Assembly: GCA_943736015.1 (NCBI GenBank)
Contig: OX031062.1
Coordinates: forward strand, 4,541,001 to 4,605,000
Length of the DNA: 64,000 nucleotides
Source: Tridacna crocea
Taxonomy: Eukaryota; Mollusca; Bivalvia; Cardiida; Cardiidae
Direction: 5' to 3'
Position 1 is the stretch's first letter. Each line of letters begins with the position of its first letter. Made by a program: the position numbers and the translations under genes. Below, piece after piece: positions 41,159 through 55,300 of the stretch. Below the pieces are notes generated by a model. The model had not been told where the DNA came from. It did not search any database and saw only the letters and a list, made by a program, of their open reading frames with translations.

Positions 41159-41380
41159 TTAACCCTTTACCAAACAATCCCTGGTTTTTATGACCCTGAG
41201 ATAGAAGCCTTTTGAAAACATATTGAGAAAAGGAGAAAATGCTGATATTTTCTCCTTTTCTCACAATGTTTTCTATTCTGCAAGAAACAACTTTCAATTT
41301 TTGAATTACACTTATTTTGTCGTCTGCAAGTGCCTTAAATTAAGGCCAGTCTAAAATTTTGTCCTTTGGTAAAGGGTTAA
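41159..41380 (+). mobile_element. TTAA-hairpin MITE, centre shortened
   Basis: Both TTAA ends; arms GAGAAAAGGAGAAAATGCTG and TATTTTCTCCTTTTCTC meet with the GGTNACC centre lost. Confidence 0.88.
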
Positions 41381-41392
41381 AGGCTTTCAACT

Positions 41393-41618
41393 TTAACCCT
41401 TTCCCAAACAAGCCCTGGTTTTTACATGTCTGTAGTAAAAGTCTTTTGAAAACACTGGGAAAAGGAGAAATTGCTCGTAACGAGCAATTTCTCCTTTTCC
41501 CACAGTGTTTTCTACCTTTTTTGAGAACTTTCTGCCATTTCCTCCAGATCTAAAATTGTCGTCTGCAAACTCTTTCGGTTTGGAAGGGTCCAAAATCTAT
41601 CGTTTGGGAAAGGGTTAA
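41393..41618 (+). mobile_element. TTAA-hairpin MITE, type C
   Basis: Both TTAA ends; centre GCTCGTAACGAGC, stem nearly perfect. Best type C copy. Confidence 0.92.
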
Positions 41619-41756
41619 CTATTCTTGAATTTTGTTATGTGGTAAAGGGTGAAACCAACATGAAGTAGGTAACAAATGATCGAAGAAAGGCGGTAACTCT
41701 TTTTCCCATGTTCCAAAAATAACTGAAAAAAAGTTTTCCTAGTATTCCACCATTTC

Positions 41757-42865
41757 TCTCATGTGTCACTTCAGCTTATTGAACCTCAGTCTAAATAGCT
41801 GGTAAATAGCCAGTTTCTCTTTCCTTTTATATCAGCTAGTTAATGGTGTATCTAAATAGCCCATTTCTCTCTTTTTTATCACTTAACCCATAACCACACA
41901 ATCCCTACTTTTGACAACCCTGAGAAAGAAGCCTGCAGAAAACATTGTGGGAAAAGAAGAAAATGCTGGTAACCAGCATTTTCTTCTTTTCCCACAATGT
42001 TTTCTACTCTTCAAAATACCAATTTCAAATTTTCAGTCACTTTTATTTTGTCATCTGTAAATACTTTTGATTTGAACAAACCTAAACTTTTGTCACGTGG
42101 TAATGAATTAAGATATTTAGTGCTACATCTAAATAGCCTTTTTCTCTTTTAGTCAGGTGCATCCAAGATGCCATTTTCATCTATTGTGTCACTTAAGCTT
42201 ACGGTAATTCTCATATCCTATTTCCTAAATGTGTCACCTGAGCTGGTCAATGGCACATCTAAATATTTCTTTATTGCGTCATACAAGAGGTATATTGTGT
42301 GTCTGGATAGCCTTTTACTTATATGTGTCATTTTAGCTTGTAAATACATCTTTACATATAAATAGCTTATTGATTCATTGTGTCACATACATAGGTCATT
42401 GGTACATCTAAACATTTCTTTACTTTGTCACCTCAGCTGGTCAACGGTGCAGCAATATACCATATTTCTTTATTGAGTGAATGAATGAATTTTGTGAGAT
42501 GTATGTGAGAGATTGTGAGTGTGTCACATGTCATTTACGTTCTTCAGGATTTATCACCTTATATGATGAGAATCTTTGTTTAAGTCTTGTTTGTTTGTTT
42601 GTTTGTTTGTTTGTTTGTTCGTTAGTTAGTTAGTTAGTTCATTCGTTCATTGGTTCGTTCAATCATTCATTCATTCATTTGTTCATTCATATTTCTTTAT
42701 TGTGTCACATGAATTTGTTAATTGTACATCTAAATAACGTTTTTCTCTATTGTGTCACCTCAGCAGGTCAATGGTGTACCTAAACACCTATTTTTTTTAC
42801 TATTTAGCCTTTTTCTTCTTTGTGTCAATGAGATTTTATAATAGTAGGTGTAAATAACCTTTTTG
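41757..42865 (+). repeat. Degenerate ~55-bp minisatellite
   Basis: Repeated TGTGTCACCTCAGCTGGTCA then ATGGTGTATCTAAATAGCC units, heavily diverged, with a MITE inside (41884-42111) and a tetranucleotide tract (TTTG/TTAG/TTCA) at 42585-42690. Confidence 0.75.
41884..42111 (+). mobile_element. TTAA-hairpin MITE, paired GAAGAAAA/TTTTCTTC arms
   Basis: Both TTAA ends; fully paired variant stem. Inserted in the minisatellite. Confidence 0.92.
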
Positions 42866-42871
42866 TGTCAC

Positions 42872-43100
42872 TTTACTCTTTACCAAACAATCCCAACTCT
42901 TAATGACCAGTAGAAAGAAAGCTTTTGAAAACATTGAGTGAAAAGGAGAAAATGCTGGTTAACAGCACTTTCTTCTTTTACCACAATGTTTTCTACCCTT
43001 CTCAAAAGTGACTTTCAATTTTTGATGCAGATTTATTTTGTTGTCTGCAAACCCTTTCAATTTGGACTAGTCCAAATTTTGTTGTTTGATAAAGAGTTAA
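42872..43100 (+). mobile_element. TTAA-hairpin MITE, type A
   Basis: TTTA left, TTAA right; palindrome centre GGTTAACAGC. Confidence 0.87.
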
Positions 43101-43265
43101 ATTATTGCTGTGTCGAAATGAGGCACTCCTTGTTTGGGTCACTCATTTAGGATTGTATGTAGTATATTCAAAAGGCCTGTTTTTAGGACAACTAATGTAA
43201 AATGGATAGAAATCTATGTAAAACAGACAAAACCAAAATAAAAGTGACTAAACCAATGTAAAATA

Positions 43266-43355
43266 CTATCTTTCGAAGTCTGATGAACTTCTCTTTAGAA
43301 CAGACTTCCGCATAAAATCTATCACTTTGTATGGATCTGTGTTGGCATTTGTTGA
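43266..43355 (-). CDS. GalT-like gene, exon 11 (terminal)
   Basis: Acceptor TTTACTTTCAG; encodes STNANTDPYKVIDFMRKSVL and a basic tail ending at TAG (43268-43266). Confidence 0.85.
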   Translation of the reverse strand, partial: STNANTDPYKVIDFMRKSVLKRSSSDFER

Positions 43356-46300
43356 CTGAAAGTAAAGAACAAAATCACAGTTAACTTTTGCCAAACAACA
43401 AAATTTTGGACCCAGCAAAATTGTGAGCATTTGCAGATGACAAATTAACTGCTGCTCAAAAATGATCTCAGTCTAAGGAATGGTTGATTGATTGCATGGT
43501 GTTTAACGTTGGAGATGACAAAGTTATGCTCCGGACGAAGAACTATTCTAAAGAACTTTCTAATTCAAGGGCATATAACTCAAGATGTACTGATTCGATT
43601 ACACCCATAATCGAACTCATGCGAGATCTTATGGTCATGTATATTTTTACCAAGTTCGGTGCCGAATGGTTAATAAATGTAAATGCTAGAATGTAAACAA
43701 AGTCAAATATAGCAGTTTTTCTAATTCAAGGGCAAGTAACCCCAGTCCTTCTAATCTGATTAGACCCATAATCAATCTCATCCAAGATCTTATGGTATTT
43801 TAAATCTATTATTTCTCTTCCAAACCCTATGTTGAGGGTACTCATTAGAATCGTCTCAATTAGATGATTCTAATGAATACACATAACATGGGATTAACGT
43901 CTCAGTTAGGCAATTCTAATGAATACCCATAACATAGGATTAAGTGAAGAATTATTAATATTTTCAGTTTTGAAATCAAAATCCCTCCCTCTACCTAGAG
44001 CTCTACATAAGGAACAAATAGATGAAGTACCATCAATTATCTATGCCAATGGGTAGGCCAGAAGAAAAATAAGAAAAGAATAAAACTTACAGAAAATAAT
44101 TCCAATGAGCTGACATCTGATCTCAGATCAGCCACAGCACCACGAGTAACAATACGCACATAAGCAGGTAAGGAGTCTGAACTGGTATCTCCAGACTGTT
44201 AAAAAACAAAAACATTTCATTTACCCCTTACTAAATAATAATACCACAATATAATGTCCCCATAGAAAAAGGCTTTCGAAAACATTGTGGAAAAAGGAGA
44301 AAATGCTGGTTACCAGCATTTTCTCCTTTTTCCACAATGTTTTTTTACAACCAGCATTTTCTCCTTTTTCCACAATGTTTTCTACATTTTCAAAAGACAA
44401 TTTCATCATTCTGGCTACATCTAATTTGTCATCTGTAATTCTTTTTAAACATTGAGCCTTCCAGGAGAAGGTAGAGTTAGCCCTATACCACACAATCTTC
44501 TGTCATAAGAACGCCCAGGTAGAAATCTTTTGAAACATAGGAATAGGAAAAAATGCTTGTTATTTTATTACGTCTTCTTTAACTTTTAAGAGTTAATTCT
44601 TAACCAATCAATTTCTTGCTATCAAAACACTATGGAAGAACAAATGAAATGTGGGCAAAGGAGAAAATGCTGATCATCTCCATTTTCTTTTTTCCCTTTC
44701 ACTTAGAATTCGCATCATTTGTGTCAAGTGCTCACAAAGAATATGGAAGAATATACAATTTTGTCACCTAACAAGTTGCACTCACTAACCATTTTTAGGG
44801 AGATTCTTAGGTTTATGCTAAAATTTTCTGAAGATTTAAAAGTACAATTTCTGATTGGCAAAAATATTGAATTAGGTAGATTATAAGTTGCAATACTTTC
44901 TTTACCAAGAATTAGGCTTAAAATGAATGGTTAGTGAATTCAGACCCTAGCAAAGAGTTAACTCTTTCCCACACAACAACATTTCGGACTTGCCTGATTT
45001 CAAAGTATCTGGAGAATTCATGATAAATATTACTCAAAAATATTGAAATTTGTTACTGAAAGGGTAGAAAATATTTTAGGAAAAGGAGCAAATGCTGGTT
45101 ATTTTCTCCTTTTTCCACAATGTTTTCCAAAGTCTTCTACCCTAGGATAGTCAAGAGCTGGGATTACGTGGTAAGGGTTCTATAGACCAAATATAAGTTG
45201 CTATATTAGAAAACTGAGCAAAGTACAGGTAAAAAAAAAAAAAAAACTACATGAAAGCATAGATAGGTGCACTGGCCAGCATAGTATAACCAACATAATG
45301 TTGAAATAGCTTTTAACACCATACAATCTATCAGTCAAAGTAACATCTACTTACCATACTTGGTAATGCTATCCCTGAACTGAAGCAGTATTTCTTCATA
45401 TCATCTAGAAAACCTGTAACAGGAAGTGACATTTCCTTAACAATCTTGGATATGAATGGTTTAGTACAAAAGTAAGAGCTGGGGGAGATAGTTCTGCAAC
45501 AAATCGCAGCAGGTTCATGAAAATTAAACATGCACAGCTTCATATAGACAGGAACAATGTGTGTAAATTTGAGTTCAGTATCTGAAAAACTGTTGGAGTA
45601 TTGCTCCGGACAAATTTGCATCTACCGAATGACAGACAGACAGACAGACATACAGACGGACAATCAGCCATGGCGATTCCAGTATAACTCCCTCCACTAC
45701 TTTGTGGGGGGGTATAAATATCAGAAACGCCAACAGATTGTTCCCCCATGGGTGACAGATTTGTCGACCCAATTATTGACATAATGACAGACAGTGTGAC
45801 CCCAGTATGGTCCTCCAAAATTCTTTCAGGAACATAACAACACTAAAAAGGATGAATAAGTAAGTATTTGTGTCCAGAAAAATTTATAGGAGTATTTACC
45901 TCTTATAACAAAATACCATAACAAATAAAAATCTGGATCTGCTTTCTCACTGATGACCACTATCTCATTGTCTTTTTTTGGCACCTGAAACATACATGTT
46001 TGTTTGAGTTTAACTATTTACCACATAGTCCCAAGTTTTAATGACCCTGAAAAAGATAGCCTTTAGAAAACATTTTGGGAAAAGGAGAAAATGCTGGTGA
46101 CCAGCATTTTCTCCTTTTTCCAAAATCTTTTCAACCCTTTCTAGAACAATTTTCTCTATTTGAGCCACATTTAAAATTTCGTCTGCAACTGCTTTCAACT
46201 TGGATCAGTCTAACATTGTGTCATTTGGTATAGAGTTAAACCTATACTAAACAATTTCCTTCTATCAATGAGCAATACTGCTTTAAAAAACATTATGAGG

Positions 46301-49300
46301 AAAGGAGAAAAAAATGCACAAAATCAGCAATGTTTACTCAATGTACTTTACTTCTTCAAAAACAAACGCCATCATTTGAGCCACACAGAACTTGTAGTCT
46401 GTAAGTGCTTTCAATTTGGTCATCTATCAAATTTTACCTTTTGGTAAAAATCAAGCTCAAATACTTCGATTGCCCCTTTTTAGAAAATATTCAATGCAAG
46501 CTACAAAAAATATTCTAACAAAGGTATGCACTTATCCAAAAGAGCACTAAGTTACAGTTCCTTTCAAAATTAGTTTGATTTTCAGTGAAACCTTGAAATT
46601 GAAAAAGAGGCATGCATGTGTCAAAAATATTTTGATGGTTACTTGCCCCTATGGAATGGGTTCCCCTGTTCATAGAAAACTAATCTGTCAAGTTTGAAGT
46701 AAATATCTTCAGTAATAACAAAGTTAAATGTGAATGTATGTGAATGTGGATGAAGCAGATGACAATACAGATAACACAGAGAATGCCAAGGCAGTGATAA
46801 TATCTCAATGTTTTTTTTTTTTTTTTTTTTTTTAACCCTTTACTCCATAGATACTCATTTCTACGCACTGCTTGTAGGAGCCTTGGAAAACATTGTGGCA
46901 AAAGGTGAAATTGCTCGTGACGAGCAATTTCACCTTTTGTCACAATGTTTTCTGTGCTATCAAAAGGTGTCATATACACATAAGAAATGGCTTCATCCTT
47001 GCTTTTATTTAGGGTCAATTTGAGATACCCTAGAAATGCCTTATGGGGTAAAGGGTTAAACACAGTCGATCTAGAAAGTTGTCTACAACACATAATGACT
47101 TACACAAAACCCAAAAAACAAAAACAAATACTTACTAAATTAGCAAAGGCTACTGCATTTCCAAATCTAACAGTTAGACCTAAAAGATGATGTATACGAA
47201 CTATGTCAGAGAAGTAACTACGTCCTGGAAAGTCATGGTTATAATGTAAAGCTGCCTTTCTCCATAACTCTGTGGTACCTATAAACAGAGTATCTGTTAG
47301 ACATAGAACTACTATTAACCCATTACCACACAATTCCTACTTTTGACGCCCCTGAGAAAGAAGCCTTTAGAAAACATTGTGGGAAAAGGAGAAAATGCTA
47401 ACATTGTGGGAAAAGGAGAAAATGCTGGTAACCAGCATTTTCTCCTTTTCCCACAATGTTTTCTACCCTTTACAAAACAAATTTCAAATTTTCAGTCACT
47501 TTGATTTTGTCATCCCCAAATACTTTCAATTTGGACCAGTTTAAAATATTGTCGTTTGGTAATGGGTTAATGGTTGTAATGATTCAAATGATAACTAGAG
47601 CTATTGCTAAACATGCTTATACCCCCCCAATAGCTCCTTGTGACAAAAACAGGTCTATGTCACAGAGTGCAGGATGTTTTAGTACAAAAGTAAGAGTTAA
47701 CAAACATTCAAGGGGAGATAATTCCCCAACAAATTGCAGCAGGGTCATAAAAATTACACATGCACAGCTTCATATATGTAGGAACACTGTGTGTAGATTC
47801 GAGTTCAGTGCATGAAAAACTCTTAGGAGTATTCCTACAGACAAATTTTGTCTATGACCGATGAAGGATGGACGGACAGAGAGACAGACAGATGGAATGA
47901 ATTACGGAGAGACATGGCAATTCCAGTACACCCCCCCTCCACTTTGTTGCAGGGGGTTTAAAGGTGGCCCTTCAGATTTTGGGACGAAAATTTAACAAAA
48001 ATGCAAAAAAATCATCCTTATACTCCCAAAGCCTTTTAATTTGCATTCATAAAACCCCAGTAGTCGAAAACTATCCAATAACACGAGAAATTAGAGATTT
48101 ATTAAGGACCAGGTTGACACCAACGGTAGACACATTCTATATTTAGATTATCAATTCTCTCATTTAAATACAGGAAAACACAGACAAAGCTTCAAAGATC
48201 AGTCTGAAGAAGACATTATGGAAAATAGTTATTACATGTTTCTTATGTAATGGAATTTAAGCGTTATTAGTCACGTGCCAGTCACTTGACATTCTCACAA
48301 TGCTTTATTGGTTTTTGGCGCGAAATCTAAAAATAGCTTAAGAGGCTACGTAGCCTTTTAAGGGAATACCATCAAAAAATTTTTTTTTAGAATTTTATGA
48401 TTATTAATTATTGATGATTTGTATTGTTTTTTTCATATAAATTTCAGTGATATATATATTTTTTGATTTGGTGTGATGTGAAAATTCTAAATACCCACCT
48501 TTAATAATGATTTAATGACAATAATAAGAACAAGGCATGGGCATGTCAATGCAGAGCTGCAGTTGCTTTTTGATACTCAGCCAAATTTCTAAATTTCACA
48601 CAGAAACACCTACCCTGATATGTATCCCTGTCTAAAAATCCATGAACATGAGGGTGCACCTGACTGGCCCCTGCTGCTGGCAGGAGATCCCAGATTAAAG
48701 ATGGGTACAGATAGCTTCTGTCATATTGATGTACTTTTTGGAACCTGTAATTAACCAATCATAATATCTTTTTACAACTTTTTACACCAGACAGAGTCAA
48801 CAGATTTCAAAAACACAGTGGGAAAAGGATATCATATTTACTTATAATTGTATGTCCCATAGATTTAACCCATTACCACACAATCCCTACTTTTGACGCC
48901 CCTAAGAAAAGAAGCCTTTTGAAAACACTATGGGAAAAGGAGAAAATGCTGGTAACCAACATTTTCTCCTTTTCCCACAGTGTTTTCTACCCTTCCCAGC
49001 ACAAATTTCTATTTCTTAGTCACCTTTATTTTGTCATCTGCAAATGCTTTCAATTTGGACCAGTCTAAAATTTCGTTGTGTGGTAAATGGTTAAACAAAA
49101 AAAAAAAAAATACTCTTTCCTTTAATCTCCCTCGCCATTAGCATTTTTCTAATCTATTTGGTTTGACTCCTATTTATCTCCTTCTTCAGAAAGTAAAATG
49201 CCACTTGGGGTGTTAAATAAAGAAAAATTGGCATTTTCAAACAATCAAGTAAATGACATCTCCATATAAATATCTATTTCCAGTACATTGCACAATATTC

Positions 49301-52300
49301 TTCCACAGCCACTGGCTACTTTCCAACATGATTGTTGTCAAAAGAATGACAAGCACCAAGAGCTGAATGAATGCTAGCACAATGACAATCATCAACCCTC
49401 AGAAAGAAAACACTGAGCCACAGAATTAGACCAGTGACTTCCTGGTTTTAGGTCCTGTACACTTCCAACTGCACTAAAGAGGTCGCCACACACAGTGAAA
49501 ACAGTGAACCCCCTCATAAACTTTACTGTTGTTAACCCTATCCCAAATGACAAATTTTAGACTCTCCAAACTGACCGCATCACATTCTGCATAGGGTAAA
49601 TTCAAAATTGATACAAAGGAACAAAGTTCTCTGACAGGATTCCAGAAAACAATGTGGGAAAAGGAGAAAATGCTGGTTACCAGCATTTTCTCCTTTTCCC
49701 ACAATGTTTTCAAAAGGCTTCTTCCTCAGGATCATTATAACATTTGGAGAAAGGTTAAGTTATTAATCCATCAACCTCACCACTGGTCTTTCGTGTTCAT
49801 CAAATCCAGGAAATGGTCCTGTGTCCAGTTGACAGGTCCATGCGACTTCATCATAAACAAACCATGCCATCGATCAAGTTTGAAGGTATTTGACGCACTG
49901 TATGAATACTTATTGTCAATTCTACCAAATACATCTTCCGCAGTGTACTGTTTGTACTTGCAGAAATCACATTCTTGTGCTGTACTTTTCACTAAATCAG
50001 ATAAACTGAAAGAAACATTATCATTAATACCAATCATAAACACCATTTTCCTTGTCTTGCATCACACTGCTTTTGAATACATTTTTGCGGAGAGGAGAAA
50101 TGATATGTAACAGAGTTTCTCTCTATTGCCAGATTGTTCTTGTAAGAGTTAATTTATAAGACTTTATTTCATGTTTATTTTTAGACTATGATTCTGTGAG
50201 ATAACTCACAGAAACCCAGCCATCTACTTAGTTTGAAGGTATCTGATGTTTGTTTTGACTTTTTATAATTGCTTTCACAAAATACACGCCCCACTGTGCT
50301 TTTAACCCATTACCACACAATCCCTACTTTTAACACCCCTCAGAATGAAGCCTTTAGAAAACATTGTGGGAAAAAGAGAAAATGCTGGTAACCAGCATTT
50401 TCTCCTTTTCCCACTATGTTTTCTACCCTTCATAAAACAAATTTCAAACTTTCAGTCACTTTTATTTTGTCGTCTGCAAATTCTTTCAATTTGGACCAGT
50501 CTAAAATTTTGTCATTTGGTAATGGGTTAAGTAAGTCTTCCATATAAAACTAGGGTCTTCCCTTGGCTTTCTGATGTGGGGTCATTTGACCCCCTCAAAT
50601 GAATAAAAGAAGACATATATATAAATTTTGGGGGTCATTTGTAAAAATTGTGGTTTCAAATTCAAAGACACAGGGGTCGGGGAAAACCTTGTAAAACTAA
50701 CTGATTGTAGATCTACCTGTTTAGATGATAGATTACCAAAAATAATTCTTATGGCAATGTTGAATGCTTTTTGTCAATCTAAATCACATTACAGAGTAAT
50801 GACCAAACAATAATACAGTCAGATCAGGTTCAAAAGACAAAATCTTTATGGACAGTAAACTAGGTTTGGATCTACAGACATGTTCCTCATTGTGAAATTT
50901 ATCTTTGAATGACCAAGTGTTATCTTTGAATGACCAAGTGTTATCTTTGAATGACCAAGTGTTATCTTTGAATGACCAAGTGTTATCTTCCCTAGACATG
51001 TACTTTACCCTTTCCAAAACAGTATCATGTTTTGCCAGCCCTTAACTCATTACCAAACAACAAAATTTTAGGTTTGTCCAAATCAAAAGCATTTGCAGAC
51101 AACAAAATAAAAGTGATTGAAAATTTGAAATTTGTTTTTTGAAGGGTAGAAAACATTGTCGGAAAAGGAGAAAATGCTGGTTACCAGCATTTTCTCCTTT
51201 TCCCATAATGTTTTCCAAAGCTTTCTTTCTCTGGGTCATTAAAAGGCGGGATTCTCTGGTAAAGAGTTAAACGAATTCTTTTGAAAACATTGTGGCAAAA
51301 GATGAATGTGCTGGCATTTTCTACTTTTCCAACAATTCTTTCAATCCATTCCAATACAAAAAAGTTTTTAAGCTACAGGTAAATTGCTGTCTGCCTATGT
51401 TTCAATATAGACAAGTCTATAATTATTTTGTCAACTGGTAGAGAATTATGTAACTCACGATTTTTCCTCTGGGATTTCAGGTACTTTCATGGGACGTTTA
51501 CTTCTTATTGGATTATATGTGTTTTGTTCACCCGTGTACTCGTTGGATATCATTATCACTTTCTGTAAACGAACATATAGACAATAATATGACAATCGCA
51601 CACTCCTTTTGATAGTTAACGATTTGTCTATGTGGAAATAAATATCTTCCAAAATGACAGAGATATTATGAAATATACTATTCAAAATTTGCTAGGGGGT
51701 CACCATGTTTCCCTCAATCCCCATCAAAAGAATTAGTCGATATAATTTAATACCCTATGATTCGGATACTTGAATAATTCATTGTAACACTGACAAAACT
51801 GACTGCCTGTGGAAAAGCAATTTTTTTTTCTAATGTGGAACTGAAATTTTTTTCAAAAAATCGAAATTAGCCCTATCAAAGTGTAACCAAATGGTTTAGC
51901 CAATCAGAAGTTGTGTTACTTACAAATGTAGAAAATTCTGGAGAATAAGACAAAGAACATTCTTAAGAATGGTTGGTGAATATGGACCCAGACTGCATTT
52001 TCTTTGCAGTATGATCTTGATCTACACTGTACACAAAAGCAATAAAGTTTTGCAGAGAGCTCTTTGGGGAGAAAAAAAACAATACCCGAGTAACTTTGAC
52101 AATCAGAACTTACCTGCTTATAAGCTTCCTTCAAAAGTTTATCATCGTTATTGAGCCAACCTTTCACTTTAGAAATGAACTGTGATGGAAGGACAACCTC
52201 GGCACTCTGATGGGTAACTTTATAAATCTTGATAAATGTAATATACAGTTGTCTAAAAATGTAAAACAAGAAATACTTTTGAGACACAGACTGAGTAAGA

Positions 52301-55300
52301 GGAACTGGAAAATGAATATTAAACTCTTCTCTTTTTTTTTGTGGCTTAACTCTTTACCAAACGACAAAATTTCATACCGGTTCAAACTGAAAGCACTTGC
52401 AGACGACAAAATATATGTAACTCAAAAATTGAAATTTGTTTCCAGCAGACAAAATGGACTCATTACCAAACGACAAAATTTTAGACTGGTCCAAATTGAA
52501 AGCATTTGCAGACGACAACAAAGTGACTGAAAATTCGAAATTGTTCTGTAAAGGGTAGAAAACATTGTGGGAAAAGAAGAAAATGCTGGTAACCAGCATT
52601 TTCTCCTTTTCCCACAATGTTTTCTAAAGGCTTCTTTCTTAGGGGCATCAAAAGTAGGGATTGTGTGGTAATGGGTTAATGACAATAATAAGAACATGGC
52701 ATGGGCATGTCAATGCAGAGCTGCAGTTGCTTTTTGATTCTCAGCCAAATTTCTAATTCAAGTCCAAATAGAGGCATAACTGTGTCAAATCTATTTGGGT
52801 ACTGATTATATACCCCCCCCACCAGCTCCTTGTCACAAAAACAGGTCTTTGTCACAGAATGCAGGATGTTTTAGTACATCCCGGTTATCAGCATTTTCTC
52901 CTTTTTTCTCAATGTTTTCAAAAGGCTTCTGTCTCAGGGTCGTTAAAACCAGGGATTGTTTGGTAAAGGGTTAATATGAAGAAAAAAGAATAGTAAAACA
53001 ATAGCCTTGAAAGCAAATGCCCCAGTTTTCCTCAATGTCGTTCATTATGTTGAAAAGTGGAATTTTTTATCAGATGTATGCCAGTATTTCATATTTAAAA
53101 CGATGTAATTCATCTTTGAAAAAGTAAAAAATGTTAAACACTGCATGTATAATTTATGTATATTAACAGTTTAGTAACCAATCCAAGCACTACCATTAGT
53201 GCTCTTCACTTAACCCTTTACCAAAAAATCCCTGGTTTTTATGACCCTGAGAGAGAAGCCTTTTGAAAACATTGTGGGAAAAGGAGAAAATGCTGGTAAC
53301 GAGCATTTTCTCCTTTTCCCACAATGTTTTCTATCTTGCTCTAAACTAATTTCAGTTTTTAAGTAACATTTATATAGTCGTCTGGAAGTGCTTTCAATTT
53401 GGACGAGTTTTAACTCTTTACCAAACAACATATTTTGGTCTCGTCCAAACTAGAAGCATTTCCAGACAACAAAATAAATGTATCTCAAATGATGTTTTTT
53501 GTCTTTGTGATAGGGTAGAAAACATTGTGGGGAAAGGATAAAACCCTGGTTACCAGCATTTTCTCCTTTTCCCACAATGTTTTCAAGAGGTGTGTTAAAA
53601 ATCTGGATTGTGTGGTAAAGGGTTAACTTCGTCAGAGAGCAGTTCATCCATCATACTGTAGACTCTTAACCAAACGACAAAATTTTGGACTAGTCCAAAT
53701 TGAAAGCATTTGTAGACAACAAAATAAACATGAATCAGAAATTAAAATTGGATTTGTGAAGGGTTAAAAAGCGTTGTGGGAAAAGGAGAAAATGCTGGTT
53801 ACCAGCATTTTATTCTTTTCCCACAATGTTTTCAAAACGCTTCTTTCACAGGGGTGTTAAAAGCCAGGATTGTGTGGTAAAGGGTTAGTAGGGTTTACGT
53901 TTGCTTTACTGTCTGAGTTAATAGGTTTTACAAAATGTCACCCTGAGGGAAAACACTACATACTTAGGTAAAAAAATTTGGGAAAGAGAAGAAATGTTGT
54001 TAACTGGTATCTTCTCATTTTCCAACAATTTTTTTCTGCCCAATCGAGGACAAATCATGTCATTTGAGCCAGATTTAATTTTACCCATTACCACATAATC
54101 CCTACTTTTGACTCCCCAGAGAAAGAAGCTTTCAGAAAACATTGTGGGAAAAGGAGAAAATGCTGGTACCCAGCATTTTCTCCTTTTCCCACATTGTTTT
54201 CTACCTTTCACAAAACAAATTTCAAATTTTGGGTCACTTCTATTTTGTCGTCTGCAAATGCTTTCGATTTGGACAAACCTAAAATTTTGTTGTTTGGTAA
54301 TGAGTTAATTTGTTGTCTGCAATTGCTTTTAACTCTTTACTTCATAAGCCCAACTTTTAACAACCTTGAGAAGGAAAGCTTTTGAAAACATTGAGGGAAA
54401 AGGAGAAAATGCTGGTCACCAGCATTTTCTCCTTTTCCCACAATGTTTTCTACCCTTCCAAAATAAAAATTCAATGTCTGAGTCACAGTTATTTTGTCAT
54501 CTGCAAGTGCTTTCAATTTGGACTGGCCCAAAATTTTGTCTTTTGGTAAAGAGTTACTTTGGACAAGTCAAAAGTTTTGTCTTCTACGAGAGATAGTTTT
54601 ACCCCATTACCACACAATCCTACTTTTGACGCCCCTAAGAAAGAAGCCTTTTGAAAACACTGTGGGAAAAGGAGAAAATGCTGGTAACCAGCATTTTCTC
54701 CTTTTCCCACAGTGTTTTCTACACTTCCCAGAACAAATTTCAATTTTTGAGTGACCTTTATTTTGTCGTCTGCAAATGCTTTCAATTTGGACCAGTCTAA
54801 CATTTTCTCATGTGGTAAAGAGTTACCACATGTTATAAATTCAAATTTTTTTCAACAATGTTTCCAAAAATCTTTTCCTCCTACCAATCTGTAAAACACT
54901 GGGATTTTTGTAGCAAAAGGTTAATTTTTTACCAAATGGCAAAAATTACAAATGTATAACCTTATCCAAATTGAAAGCATATGCAGACGACATATTACAC
55001 TTAGCTCAGATGATGGAATTGTCCCTGATTGAGTAGAAAACATTGAAGGAAAAGGAGAAAATGCTGGTTACTCAACAATTTCTCCTTTTCCTACAATGTT
55101 TTCAAAAGACTTCTTTCTCCGAGTTGTAAAAACTAGAGCTATCACTAAATGTGATTATATCCTCCACCAGCTCCTTGTCATAAAAACAGGTCTTTGTCAC
55201 AGAATGCAGAATGGTTTAGGACAAAAGTTAGAGTAGAAAAAAGTTCAAGGGGAGATAAATCTGTGAAAAAATATCGCAGCAGTGTCATGAAAATTGCACA

